A stretch of 49,789 bases of DNA from Bradyrhizobium cytisi (GCF_008123515.1 NZ_VSSR01000109.1:1-49789); one strand, 5' to 3'. Shown: positions 1 to 8,032, counted from the stretch's first letter. Program-made: numbers and translations. The notes: a model not told the origin generated them from the sequence alone.

Positions 1-12
1 TTCCCCATGTGA

Positions 13-78
13 GCAATCCAGGAAGCCTCCGCAGAGGCAGCCTGGATTGCTTCGTCGCAAGAGCTCCTCGCAATGACG
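13..78. repeat. Palindromic intergenic repeat, family A copy 1
   Basis: Perfect 10-bp inverted arms GCAATCCAGG (13-22) and CCTGGATTGC (41-50) are followed by the tail TTCGTCGCAAGAGCTCCTCG and CAATGACG. The same core (GCAATCCAG ... CTGGATTGCTTCGTCGCA) recurs at 2421-2497. This copy keeps the right flank only; copy 2 keeps the left flank only. It lies downstream of rpmE, beyond its terminator. Such an element may act as a transcript-end hairpin or be a miniature mobile palindrome; the function is inferred only. Confidence 0.75.
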
Positions 79-93
79 ATCTCCCCCAAAACA

Positions 94-123
94 AAAACGC
101 CCCCGGCTTTCCGGGGGCGTTTT
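94..123 (-). terminator. Rho-independent terminator of rpmE (bidirectional form)
   Basis: A perfect 13-bp stem, AAAACGCCCCCGG (94-106) with CCGGGGGCGTTTT (111-123), closes on a 4-nt loop. Read on the minus strand it lies about 25 nt after the rpmE stop codon and ends in a U run. The A-rich arm makes it potentially active in both directions. Confidence 0.85.
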
Positions 124-147
124 CCGTCTCCAGCCTTGCGGCCAGGA

Positions 148-375
148 TCAATCCTTTTTGAGGAAGCCCGAAAACTTCTTCTGGAAGCGCGAGACGCGGC
201 CGCCGCGGTCCATCAGCTGGGCGTTGCCGCCGGTCCAGGCCGGGTGCGACTTCGGGTCGATGTCGAGGTTCAGCGTGTCGCCTTCCTTGCCCCAGGTGGA
301 GCGGGTCAGGTACTCGGTTCCGTCGGTCATCACGACCTTAATCGTATGATAATTCGGATGAATCTCGGCTTTCAT
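148..375 (-). CDS. rpmE: 50S ribosomal protein L31
   Basis: Protein of 75 residues, the normal length for bacterial L31, a component of the large ribosomal subunit that contributes to the bridge between subunits. The N-terminus MKAEIHPNYH and the central TRSTWGKEG and SHPAWTGG segments are typical of the alphaproteobacterial form. It contains no cysteine, so it is the zinc-independent type lacking the CxxC motif found in zinc-binding L31. The gene stands alone, with a sigma70-like promoter about 60 nt upstream (437-465) and a strong terminator (94-123). It is divergent from the ABC exporter gene. Confidence 0.97.
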   Translation of the reverse strand: MKAEIHPNYHTIKVVMTDGTEYLTRSTWGKEGDTLNLDIDPKSHPAWTGGNAQLMDRGGRVSRFQKKFSGFLKKD

Positions 376-436
376 GGCAATTCCTGGGGCGCCCGGCGCC
401 TTGCTTGAGTGGCTATCGAATGACGGATTTGCCGGG

Positions 437-465
437 TCTATACCCCAGAGACCCCCTCAAAACAA
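437..465 (-). promoter_or_regulatory. Predicted sigma70-type promoter of rpmE
   Basis: Read on the minus strand, TTGTTT (465-460) is separated by exactly 17 nt from TATAGA (442-437). This would start transcription near 430 and give a leader of about 55 nt before the rpmE ATG at 375. The match to the -35/-10 consensus is seen in the sequence; activity is inferred. Confidence 0.5.
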
Positions 466-575
466 GCCATTGTGGGCACAGCAGAACCGGGCGGTCCCCT
501 AAGGGACATCCCCGATTTGCCACGACCGGCGCCCCGGCCTATCTGGAGCAGACTTACCTCTTTTGGTCGGATCTC

Positions 576-2402
576 ATGAGCGCAGTAGAACGGCTTGAAA
601 CCGGGCCGGCAGAAGCCCCGTCGATCGAAGTCGAGCTGATCGAGCAGCCCGAGAAGGGCCGCGCCAGGCTGCGGCCGCTGATGGCGCTCGCGCCTTACGT
701 GGCCCGCTACCGCGGCCGGGCGGCGCTCGCCTTTGTCGCGCTGACGGTCGCAGCCCTGACCACGCTGCTGGTGCCGGTCGCGGTGCGCCGGATGATCGAT
801 TTCGGCCTGACGCCGGAAGGCATCGCGCTGATCAACAGCTACTTCTCGGTGATGATCGCGGTGGTCGCCGTGCTCGCGCTCGCGAGCGCGGCCCGCTACT
901 ACCTCGTGATGACGATCGGCGAGCGCATCGTCGCCGATCTCAGGCGCGATGTGTTTGCGCATCTGCTCTCGCTGTCGCCGGCGTTCTTCGATTCGGCGCG
1001 CAGCGGCGAGCTGGTGTCGCGACTTACAGCCGACACCACGCAAATCAAATCCGCCGTCGGCGCCTCCGTGTCGATCGCGCTGCGCAATCTCATGATGTTT
1101 TTTGGCGCGGCGGCGATGATGGTGATCACCAGCCCGCGTCTGTCCGGCTTCGTGCTGCTGGCGATTCCCCTGATCGTGCTGCCGCTGGTCGCCTTCGGGC
1201 GCTGGGTGCGGCGGCTGTCGCGCAATGCGCAGGATACGCTGGCCGACGCGTCCGCCTATGCGGGCGAGCTGATTGGCGCGATCCGCACCGTGCAGGCCTA
1301 TACCAGCGAAGGGCTGGCGGCGAAGCGTTTCGGCGGCGAGGTCGAGCAGGCCTATGAGGCGGCGCGCACGTCCACGCAAGCCCGCGCGGTTCTCACCGCC
1401 ATCGTCATCTTCATCGTGTTCGCAAGCGTGGTCGGGATCCTCTGGATCGGCTCGCATGACGTGCTCACAGGGGCAATCACGCCGGGCCGGCTCGGCCAGT
1501 TCGTGCTCTATGCAGCCTTCGCGGCCGCGGGCCTCGGCCAGCTCAGCGAGGTCTGGGGCGAGGTGTCGGCCGCATCCGGCGCTGCCGAACGCCTGTTCGA
1601 GATTTTGCACGTGCAGCCCGACATCAGGGCGCCGGCGTCGCCGCGCGCGCTGCCGGTGCCGGGACGCGGCGAGGTCGGCTTCGATCGCGTCAGCTTCTCC
1701 TATCCGGCACGGCCCGACGTCAACGTGCTCGACGCGGTGTCGTTTGCGGTGCGGCCCGGCGAGAAGGTTGCGATCGTCGGCCCGTCCGGCGCCGGCAAGA
1801 GCACCATCTTCCATCTGCTGCTGCGCTTCTACGACCCGCGGGGTGGTGCAATCTCGCTCGACGGCGTGCCGGTGAAGGCTGCCGATCCGCGTGACTTCCG
1901 TTCACACATCGCGCTGGTGCCGCAGGAATCGAACGTGTTTGCCGCGAGCGCGCGCGAGAACATCCGCTTCGGCCGGCCCGATGCGACCGATGCCGAGGTC
2001 GAGCGCGCCGCCGAGCTCGCACATGCCACCGAGTTCATCCGCCGCCTGCCCGAAGGTTTCGACACCCCGCTCGGCGAGCGCGGCGTGACGCTCTCCGGCG
2101 GCCAGCGCCAGCGCATCGCGATCGCGCGCGCCATCCTGCGCGACGCACCGCTGCTGTTGCTCGATGAAGCCACCTCCGCCCTCGACGCCGAAAGCGAGAC
2201 GCTGGTGCAGACCGCGCTCGAGGAGCTGATGAAGCACCGCACCACCCTGGTGATCGCGCACCGATTGGCGACCGTGCTGTCCTGCGACCGCATCCTGGTG
2301 ATGGACCAGGGCAGGATCGTCGAGCAGGGCACCCATGCGGAGCTCGTCGCTGTGAACGGGCTCTATGCGAGGCTCGCGAGGTTGCAGTTCGAGGGGGCGT
2401 GA
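576..2402 (+). CDS. ABC exporter, fused membrane and ATPase domains (MsbA/ABCB type)
   Basis: The protein has 608 residues when started at ATG 576, where the conserved part begins; an open frame runs upstream to 405, but that stretch is low-complexity and overlaps the rpmE promoter. Residues about 35-310 form a six-helix transmembrane domain. The nucleotide-binding domain follows, with Walker A GPSGAGKS (about 402), signature LSGGQRQR (about 505), Walker B LLLLDEATSALD (about 526) and the H-loop in VIAHRLAT. This is a half-transporter that should act as a homodimer in the inner membrane and export a lipid or hydrophobic substrate. The substrate cannot be read from sequence. A family A repeat lies directly after the stop. 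Confidence 0.9.
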   Translation: MSAVERLETGPAEAPSIEVELIEQPEKGRARLRPLMALAPYVARYRGRAALAFVALTVAALTTLLVPVAVRRMIDFGLTPEGIALINSYFSVMIAVVAVLALASAARYYLVMTIGERIVADLRRDVFAHLLSLSPAFFDSARSGELVSRLTADTTQIKSAVGASVSIALRNLMMFFGAAAMMVITSPRLSGFVLLAIPLIVLPLVAFGRWVRRLSRNAQDTLADASAYAGELIGAIRTVQAYTSEGLAAKRFGGEVEQAYEAARTSTQARAVLTAIVIFIVFASVVGILWIGSHDVLTGAITPGRLGQFVLYAAFAAAGLGQLSEVWGEVSAASGAAERLFEILHVQPDIRAPASPRALPVPGRGEVGFDRVSFSYPARPDVNVLDAVSFAVRPGEKVAIVGPSGAGKSTIFHLLLRFYDPRGGAISLDGVPVKAADPRDFRSHIALVPQESNVFAASARENIRFGRPDATDAEVERAAELAHATEFIRRLPEGFDTPLGERGVTLSGGQRQRIAIARAILRDAPLLLLDEATSALDAESETLVQTALEELMKHRTTLVIAHRLATVLSCDRILVMDQGRIVEQGTHAELVAVNGLYARLARLQFEGA

Positions 2403-2420
2403 GGCGGAGCCTCATTCTCT

Positions 2421-2497
2421 CGTCATTGCGAGCGCAGCGAAGCAATCCAGAATCTTTCCGCGGAGGGACTCTGGATTGCTTCGTCGCATCAGCGCAA
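2421..2497. repeat. Palindromic intergenic repeat, family A copy 2
   Basis: The element begins CGTCATTGCGAGCGCAGCGA, then has the arms GCAATCCAG and CTGGATTGC around an A/T- and G-rich centre, and ends TTCGTCGCATCAGCGC. It matches the copy at 13-78 in its core. It sits 19 nt after the ABC exporter stop codon, between two plus-strand genes, where it could form a strong RNA hairpin. Confidence 0.75.
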
Positions 2498-2631
2498 AGT
2501 CCCGATTTTCAGGACGCCAAGGTTCGCACCTTGAACGCTCTCCGGGACACCGGCCCCATGACAACTTTCGAATTTGACATGACTATCCCTCCATTGGTTG
2601 CAGCCTGAAGGCTGCTTGGAGGAGGCAATCA

Positions 2632-3618
2632 GTGAAACATCTCGCCCGTTCTTCAATTGCGATCTGCCTCATCGCGGCCGTTTGCACGACCGCCGCCACG
2701 GTCAGTGGATCGGCTGCGGCCGAGGACTTTCCCCACCGCACGATCAAGATCGTGGTACCGGTGCCGCCGGGGCCGTTGTTGGATGTCATACCCCGGATTG
2801 TCGCCGAGAAGCTGTCAGCGAAATGGGGCGTTGCCGTCATCATCGAGAACCGACCCGGGGCGGCTCAGAATCTCGGTGCCGAAGCCGTGGCCAGGTCGGA
2901 TCCCGACGGATACACGCTCTTGGCCTCGCCCCCGGGGCCGCTCGTTGTCAGCGGTCATCTTCGGAGCAAGTTGAACTTTGATCCGGACGCGTTCGTGCCG
3001 GTGAGCCTGATGGTCAGACTTCCGACGGTGCTCGTCATCAATCCGAAGGTGCCGGCCTCAAATCTCCAAGAGTTGCTTGCCTATGCCAAGGCCAATCCCG
3101 GCAAACTCACATTCGGATCGCCAGGAACGGGTAGCACGCCGCATCTCGCCACCGAGCAATTGATGAAGGCCGCCGACATTCGCCTGGTCCATGTGCCTTA
3201 TCAAGGCATGGCGCCGGCGATGAATGACCTGATCGGTGGTCATATCGACATGATGATCGACCTCTACGGCAACGTCGCAGGCAACATCAAGGAGGGCAAG
3301 CTCAGGCTTCTCGCTGTTACAACGCCAGCACGACTGCAACAGGAGCCTGCCGTTCCCAGTATTTCCGAGGCCGTCCCGGGATCTATTCACGAGGAATGGT
3401 TTGCGATCGTCGCTCCACCAAAGACGCCGGATGCTATCGCCGCAAAGCTTTCCGCAGCGATCAGAGAAGTCCTGGCGCTTCCCGATGTTGCCGGACGCCT
3501 GGCCGATCTCGCAGCGGTTCCGGTCGGCAGCAATCCGGATGAATCCGCCGCCTTCATCAAGGCCGAAAGCGCCCGCTGGAGGGAGCTGATCGACACGACC
3601 GGCCTCAAGATCAACTGA
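2632..3618 (+). CDS. Tripartite tricarboxylate transporter substrate-binding protein (Bug/TctC family)
   Basis: The 328-residue protein starts at GTG 2632 with a strong Shine-Dalgarno, GGAGGAGG at 2618-2625. Residues 1-30 are a Sec signal peptide ending at an AAA-type site. The mature protein shows Bug-family hallmarks: FPHRTIKIVVPVPPGP, IENRPGAAQN, DPDGYTLL, LTFGSPGTGSTPHLA and VHVPYQG. Bug proteins are periplasmic binders of carboxylates and aromatic acids, usually serving a TctAB permease. No tctA or tctB is present here, so it is an orphan binding protein, a common situation in soil beta- and alphaproteobacteria. The next gene, 26 nt away on the same strand, is an aromatic-type monooxygenase, which suggests a related substrate. 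Confidence 0.92.
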   Translation: MKHLARSSIAICLIAAVCTTAATVSGSAAAEDFPHRTIKIVVPVPPGPLLDVIPRIVAEKLSAKWGVAVIIENRPGAAQNLGAEAVARSDPDGYTLLASPPGPLVVSGHLRSKLNFDPDAFVPVSLMVRLPTVLVINPKVPASNLQELLAYAKANPGKLTFGSPGTGSTPHLATEQLMKAADIRLVHVPYQGMAPAMNDLIGGHIDMMIDLYGNVAGNIKEGKLRLLAVTTPARLQQEPAVPSISEAVPGSIHEEWFAIVAPPKTPDAIAAKLSAAIREVLALPDVAGRLADLAAVPVGSNPDESAAFIKAESARWRELIDTTGLKIN

Positions 3619-3644
3619 CACCGCGTCAGGCCAGAGCCCCTGAG

Positions 3645-4838
3645 ATGAGCAAACCCCGCGCCCTGGTCATCGGTGGCTCCCTGAGCGGACTGCTCACGGC
3701 GAACCTGCTACGATCCATCGGGTGGCATGCCGATATTTTCGAACGCGCACGTGGAGATCTCGCCGGGCGGGGGGCCGGACTTGGCGCGCAAGCCGACTTG
3801 TTCATGGTCATGCGGCAGATTGGAATCCGTATCGACAGGTCGATGTGGACGGAGGTGCGCTCGCACGTCTGCCTCGCCCGGAGCGGTGAGTCGATTTGCC
3901 AACTGCCGGTGCGAGAAGTGACTACGGCATGGGACCGGGTCTACCAGTCTCTCAGGGAAACGTTCTCGACCGGACCCTACCATGGGGGAATGACGCTCAT
4001 CCGCTGCGAACAGAAGGAACGCAGTGTTGTTGCCTTGTTCGAAAATGGGGCGCGGGTCGAAGCTGATCTGCTGATTGGGGCGGATGGTATTCGTTCAACG
4101 GTGCGCCGGCAGTACATGCCTGAAATCGTCCCGCGCTATGCCGGCTATGTCGCGTGGCGAGGCATCGTCGCGGAAAACAGCATCTCGCCGCAATGGCGCT
4201 CCACTACACTCCAGCACATGGTATTCTGCCTGCCGAACGGGGAACTCGCGTTTTCCATCCCGATCGCAGATCGTGATGCGGTTGGCGGCCGCAGATGCAT
4301 GTTTGTCTGGTTTCGTCCGGCCGACTTCGATTCCACGCTGCGGGAGTGGTGCACCGATGCGACGGGGTATTGTCACGGAGATTCGATACCGCCGCCTCTC
4401 ATTCGAAAAGAGGTCATCGCCGAACTTAAGCTGACCGCTCGCACATTGCTGGCTCCTCAGCTCGCCGAGTTGGTCGCCGGCAATCAACAGCCGATTCTTT
4501 CTGCAATCTTTGACCTCGAAACGACCTGCATGACGTTCGATCGTGTCGCACTCGTTGGCGACGCGGCTTTCGTCGCTCGACCGCATGTCGGCACCAGCGT
4601 CACCAAGGCTGCGCAGGACGCCTGGGCGCTTGCCGATGAGCTTGCCAAAGGTGACATTGGCGGCGCATTGCCCGCCTACGAGCGCCGCCGAAAGCATGCG
4701 GGCAGAGAACTTGTCGCGCGCGGCCGTCGCTTGGGCCAATATCTCGAACCCACAGGCGGGGGCACACGACCTCCGATTGATACCCTTCTAAGGGAATACG
4801 GACCCGGCAGCATTGGCGCGTGGCCCTCGACGGTTTAG
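3645..4838 (+). CDS. FAD-dependent monooxygenase (aromatic hydroxylase, 2,6-dihydroxypyridine 3-monooxygenase-like)
   Basis: The protein has 397 residues. The N-terminus carries the Rossmann FAD-binding motif VIGGSLSGL (residues 8-16); the GGSLxGL form is characteristic of the dihydroxypyridine hydroxylase-like branch. LIGADGIRSTVR, near the middle, is the DG motif of single-component hydroxylases. VALVGDAAFVARPHVGTSVT (from about residue 302) is the GD motif that contacts the FAD ribityl. The enzyme should use NAD(P)H and O2 to hydroxylate an aromatic or N-heterocyclic ring. The substrate is not determinable, but neighbouring uptake and regulator genes suggest an inducible catabolic step. 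Confidence 0.85.
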   Translation: MSKPRALVIGGSLSGLLTANLLRSIGWHADIFERARGDLAGRGAGLGAQADLFMVMRQIGIRIDRSMWTEVRSHVCLARSGESICQLPVREVTTAWDRVYQSLRETFSTGPYHGGMTLIRCEQKERSVVALFENGARVEADLLIGADGIRSTVRRQYMPEIVPRYAGYVAWRGIVAENSISPQWRSTTLQHMVFCLPNGELAFSIPIADRDAVGGRRCMFVWFRPADFDSTLREWCTDATGYCHGDSIPPPLIRKEVIAELKLTARTLLAPQLAELVAGNQQPILSAIFDLETTCMTFDRVALVGDAAFVARPHVGTSVTKAAQDAWALADELAKGDIGGALPAYERRRKHAGRELVARGRRLGQYLEPTGGGTRPPIDTLLREYGPGSIGAWPSTV

Positions 4839-4900
4839 TCGTGGATATGGTAACTTGATGCCACAAATCGTGCTAGAGCCGCACACCCCCGTGGGTACCC

Positions 4901-6010
4901 GTGTTGCCTTCAACGCAGCAGATTCGCTTTTGCGCCAGCCGCGATGGCACACGCATCGCCTATGGAATATGCGGCAACGGACCTCCGCTGGTGTGGGTCG
5001 CGCATTTTGTCCACCACCTCAATTTCGATTGGGACAGCCCGGTCTGGTGGCCTTGGATATCGGCGCTGGCAAAGCGGCACACCCTGATCCGCTACGATTT
5101 TCGCGGGACCGGCCTATCCGATCGTTCGGGTGTCGAGTTCACCTTCGAAAAGCTCGTTGAGGATTTTGAAGCCGTCGTCAACGCGTCTGGAGTCCGCAAT
5201 TTCGCACTCCTGGCCATGTCCGGTGGCGCGCGGATCGTTCTCCCCTTTGCCGTGCAGAATCCTGATCGCGTCAGCCGGCTCGTGCTGTATGGCACATCGC
5301 CGGCGGGGCCATTGACGGCAAAGGCCCCGCCTGAGCGGGTCGAAAATATGCAGGTACAGCTCAAGGCGTTCGAGTTGGGTTGGCCGCAGGACATTCCCGG
5401 ATTTGGGACCTTCCTGACATCTCTGCACATTCCAGACGCGACTGCGGAGCAGGCTCGCTCTTTCAATGAGCTGCTACGCTTGACAACTTCTGCCGCAAAC
5501 GCGGTCGCGCTGCTGCGCACCCTCGTGGAGAGTGATATGCAGGACCTGCTGCCGAACCTGCGCTGTCCAACGCTTGTCTTTCATTCCCGTCAGAGCGCGG
5601 TGTTGCCCTTTGATGATGGTCGCAGGGTCGCGGCGCTAGTTCCCGACGCGCGATTTGTGCCGCTCGAGAGCCGCAATCACATTCTGTTGGGTACCGAGCC
5701 GGCCTGGAAGCAGTTCGTGTACGAGCTCGACGAATTCCTTCCCTGTACCTCTCATGACGGCGCGACCGAGTCATTCGACGAATTGACAGCGCGGGAGCGC
5801 GATGTCGTCGAACTTCTTGCTCACGGTATGAGCAATGCCGATATCTCTGTCCGGCTGAAGATCTCGGCAAAGACTGTCCGCAATCATGTCTCGGCTGTCT
5901 TGGGGAAACTCGGAGCAAACAGCCGCGCCCAAGCGGTCGCTGTTGCTCGCGACGCGGGCTACGGCCGAAGAATGATGGCGCGTACCGGAAGTAGACAGCG
6001 CTCTGATTAG
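4901..6010 (+). CDS. Alpha/beta-hydrolase domain fused to LuxR-type DNA-binding domain (transcriptional regulator)
   Basis: The protein has 369 residues from GTG 4901. Residues about 8-275 form an alpha/beta-hydrolase fold with the nucleophile elbow AMSGG (Ser107) and a candidate catalytic histidine in NHILL (His260). The position that in related proteins holds the acid (HxRGDxxVP) reads HSRQSAVLP here, with Ser232 in place of Asp. The C-terminus (about 293-350) is a LuxR/GerE helix-turn-helix: LTARERDVVELL, NADISVRLKIS, AKTVRNHVS. It is therefore probably a ligand-sensing regulator in which the hydrolase domain may bind rather than turn over a small molecule. It lies 62 nt after the monooxygenase gene and may control that cluster. 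Confidence 0.85.
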   Translation: MLPSTQQIRFCASRDGTRIAYGICGNGPPLVWVAHFVHHLNFDWDSPVWWPWISALAKRHTLIRYDFRGTGLSDRSGVEFTFEKLVEDFEAVVNASGVRNFALLAMSGGARIVLPFAVQNPDRVSRLVLYGTSPAGPLTAKAPPERVENMQVQLKAFELGWPQDIPGFGTFLTSLHIPDATAEQARSFNELLRLTTSAANAVALLRTLVESDMQDLLPNLRCPTLVFHSRQSAVLPFDDGRRVAALVPDARFVPLESRNHILLGTEPAWKQFVYELDEFLPCTSHDGATESFDELTARERDVVELLAHGMSNADISVRLKISAKTVRNHVSAVLGKLGANSRAQAVAVARDAGYGRRMMARTGSRQRSD

Positions 6011-6062
6011 CCCCAAGTGTGAACTGGCGTTAGGCGCCCGCGAGGACCCGCTACCTTATCAT

Positions 6063-6089
6063 CGGCTACTGTGCATGGGGTTGTTTTCG
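6063..6089. repeat. 27-nt conserved element, copy 1
   Basis: This 27-nt string (begins CGGCTACTGTGCATGGGG) is identical to 41824-41850. Both copies lie just beyond the stop codon of an unrelated minus-strand gene: here 25 nt past the small membrane protein, there 12 nt past a chemoreceptor. On the transcribed strand it reads CGAAAACAACCCCATGCAC and on. No internal dyad is obvious. Confidence 0.8.
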
Positions 6090-6113
6090 TCGTTTCGGTT
6101 GAGGCGGCTGCGC

Positions 6114-6383
6114 TCACGGGCACTTCGGCGAGCCCATTGGCACGTTCGGCCACGGCCAGTTCTTCCAGCTGCCGCCCTCGCCGATGCAGGCCGACCCGCC
6201 ATTGGCCGGAGCCGGGCTGTCTGTCGGAGCGGGAGTGCTCGTCGACGCCGGCTCACTCGCCGTCTCATTCGCCGTCTTGGGCGGCGGCGCGAGGCGCTGG
6301 TCGACATAGATCGTCGACACATAGCCGGCGACGATGACGGCCAGAAACACCGAAGACCCCTTGGCCAGATCGCTCAGCCGCAT
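6114..6383 (-). CDS. Small membrane-anchored hypothetical protein
   Basis: The protein has 89 residues if started at the ATG at 6383, which has GGAGAGG five to six nt upstream; a longer frame to 6419 would overlap the GNAT gene. Residues about 10-28 form one transmembrane helix (SSVFLAVIVAGYVSTIYV). A linker rich in Pro, Thr, Ser and Ala follows, then a short conserved-looking tail, CIGEGGSWKNWPWPN. It is probably inner-membrane anchored with a periplasmic tail. It is the last gene of the MotA/OmpA/GNAT unit, 23 nt after the GNAT stop. No function is recognised. Confidence 0.65.
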   Translation of the reverse strand: MRLSDLAKGSSVFLAVIVAGYVSTIYVDQRLAPPPKTANETASEPASTSTPAPTDSPAPANGGSACIGEGGSWKNWPWPNVPMGSPKCP

Positions 6384-6406
6384 CGATCCTCTCCATCTGC
6401 TTGCCG

Positions 6407-6853
6407 TCACGGCCGCCACGCCATCTTCAGCACCGGCCGTCCCGACGTCGGGTTCACATCCTCGCCGGCATGGGCAAAGCCGTTGCGCTCGTAGAAGCGG
6501 ATGGCGCGGCTGTTGTCCTTGTTGACCAGCAGCGTGACGCCCGATGGTGACAGGCGCTTGGCCTCGTCAACCAGCAGCCGTGCCGCGTCCGAGCCCCAAT
6601 GATCAGGATCGACCACGAGCTGGTCGAGATAGCCTTCACCATCGATGGTGACGAAGCCGGTCAGCACGCCGTCCTGTTCGGCAACCACGATCGCGGCGTT
6701 CGGCACCAGCTCGCTGCGCCAGCGCTCGCGCCACCAGTCCACCCGCGCGGCAAAATCGATCTGCGGATAGGCCTGCTGCCAGGTGCGACGCCACAGCTCG
6801 ATCGTCGCCGCTTCGTCGGCGGCCAGGTAGGGGCGGAGGTGGAGCGTGCTCAC
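6407..6853 (-). CDS. GNAT-family N-acetyltransferase
   Basis: The protein has 148 residues. Acetyl-CoA-dependent GNAT features are present: a substrate-facing N-terminal half, the beta4 strand FVTIDGEGYLDQLVVDPDHW, the pyrophosphate-loop region GSDAARLLVDEAKRL, and the C-terminal AIRFYERNGFAHAGE motif that is nearly diagnostic of the family. Start is GTG at 6853, which overlaps the TAG stop of the upstream OmpA-like gene by one base, implying translational coupling. The acceptor substrate is unknown. Confidence 0.88.
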   Translation of the reverse strand: MSTLHLRPYLAADEAATIELWRRTWQQAYPQIDFAARVDWWRERWRSELVPNAAIVVAEQDGVLTGFVTIDGEGYLDQLVVDPDHWGSDAARLLVDEAKRLSPSGVTLLVNKDNSRAIRFYERNGFAHAGEDVNPTSGRPVLKMAWRP

Positions 6854-7881
6854 TACCGCTCCGTCAGCTTCAGCTCGATTCGGCGGTTGCGCTTGTAGGC
6901 GTCCTCGGTGTTGGCGCTGTCGAGCGGCTGGAATTCACCGAAGCCGGCGGCGACGAGGCGCTGGGCCGGCACGCCCAGCGAGATCAGGTACTGCACGACC
7001 GAGATCGAACGGGCGGCCGACAGGTCCCAGTTGGATTTGAAGTTCGGACCGCTCACCGGCCGCACGTCGGTGTGGCCGTCGACGCGCAGCACCCAGGCGA
7101 TCTCGTTCGGGATCTTCTTGTCGAGCTCGATCAGCGCGGCCGCCACGGTGTCGAGCTCGGCGCGGCCCTCGGGCAGCAGCGTTGCCTGTCCGGTGTCAAA
7201 GAACACTTCCGACTGGAACACGAAGCGGTCACCGACCACGCGAATATCAGGACGGTTGCCGAGAATGGCGCGCAAGCGGCCGAAGAATTCCGAGCGGTAG
7301 CGCGACAATTCCTGCACGCGCTGCGCCAAGGCAACATTCAGACGAGACCCCAGATCGGCGATGCGGTTCTGCGATTCCTTGTCGCGCTTCTCGCTGGCGT
7401 CGAGCGCCTCTTCGAGTGCCGCCAATTGCCGCCGCAGCGCGCTGATCTGCTGGTTCAGCACCTCGATCTGCGCCAGCGCCCGCGCCGAGACCGCTTTCTC
7501 GGAGTCGAGCGCCTTGCCGAGCTCGGAGGTCTTGCCCTGCGCGTCGTTGCCGGCGGCGGCGAGCCCCTCATAGAGGCCCTTGATGCGGTCGCGCTCGCTC
7601 TCGGCCGAGGCGAGGCCCGCCTTCAGCTGCGAGACCTGGTCGTCGAGCGAGAGCTTGCCGAGCTTCTCCAGCGATAGCAGCTCGTTGAGCTGGGCGATCT
7701 TGGCGTTGAGCTGCTCCAGCGCCTTGTCCTTGCCGGTCACCTCCTGCGACAGGAAGAACTGCACGACCAGGAACACCGACAGCAGGAACACGATCGATAG
7801 CACCAGCGTCGACAGCGCATCGACGAATCCGGGCCAGTAGTTGAAGGCGCCATCGCTGCGGCGGCCGCGGGCTAGAGCCAT
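6853..7881 (-). CDS. MotB/OmpA-like peptidoglycan-binding membrane protein
   Basis: The protein has 342 residues. After a short cytoplasmic N-terminus there is one transmembrane helix (about 17-45, with the MotB-like lead-in YWPGFVDALSTLVLSIVFLL). A long coiled coil rich in Leu, Glu and Gln spans about 48-190. A C-terminal OmpA domain (about 220-342) carries VFFDTGQATLLPEGRAEL, VDGHTDVRP, LSAARSISVVQYL and KRNRRIELKL. The acidic residue in the helix start (FVDAL) matches the proton-binding Asp of MotB-type stators. It should pair with the MotA/ExbB-like channel encoded just upstream and anchor it to the cell wall. There are no flagellar genes nearby. Confidence 0.88.
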   Translation of the reverse strand: MALARGRRSDGAFNYWPGFVDALSTLVLSIVFLLSVFLVVQFFLSQEVTGKDKALEQLNAKIAQLNELLSLEKLGKLSLDDQVSQLKAGLASAESERDRIKGLYEGLAAAGNDAQGKTSELGKALDSEKAVSARALAQIEVLNQQISALRRQLAALEEALDASEKRDKESQNRIADLGSRLNVALAQRVQELSRYRSEFFGRLRAILGNRPDIRVVGDRFVFQSEVFFDTGQATLLPEGRAELDTVAAALIELDKKIPNEIAWVLRVDGHTDVRPVSGPNFKSNWDLSAARSISVVQYLISLGVPAQRLVAAGFGEFQPLDSANTEDAYKRNRRIELKLTER

Positions 7882-7903
7882 TGTCGTCGGTCTCCCATTC
7901 CGT

Positions 7904-8028
7904 GTCCCGGACGTGGTGCAGCGTGCAACGCTGCTCCGCAGAGCCGGGACCCATGTCTCACCTAACGCTGGGCCCCGGCTCTGCAGCGCATCGCTGAAGA
8001 AGCGCTGCGTCGCGTCCGGGGCACGCGA
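7904..8028. repeat. Palindromic intergenic repeat, family B copy 1
   Basis: Arms CAGAGCCGGGACCCA (7939-7953) and TGGGCCCCGGCTCTG (7969-7983) pair with one mismatch. They are flanked by the outer GTGTCCCGGACG and GCGTCCGGGGCAC. The second copy is at 28793-28945. It separates the MotA-like and OmpA-like genes and, if they are cotranscribed, is an intra-operon RNA hairpin. Confidence 0.75.
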
Positions 8029-8032
8029 GCGT

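Noticed and set aside
438..1814. Long minus-strand open frame (458 codons) opposite the ABC exporter
   Set aside because: It is antisense to an intact gene with complete motifs, is rich in His/Arg/Gln/Asp as expected for mirror frames of GC-rich genes, and has no domain.
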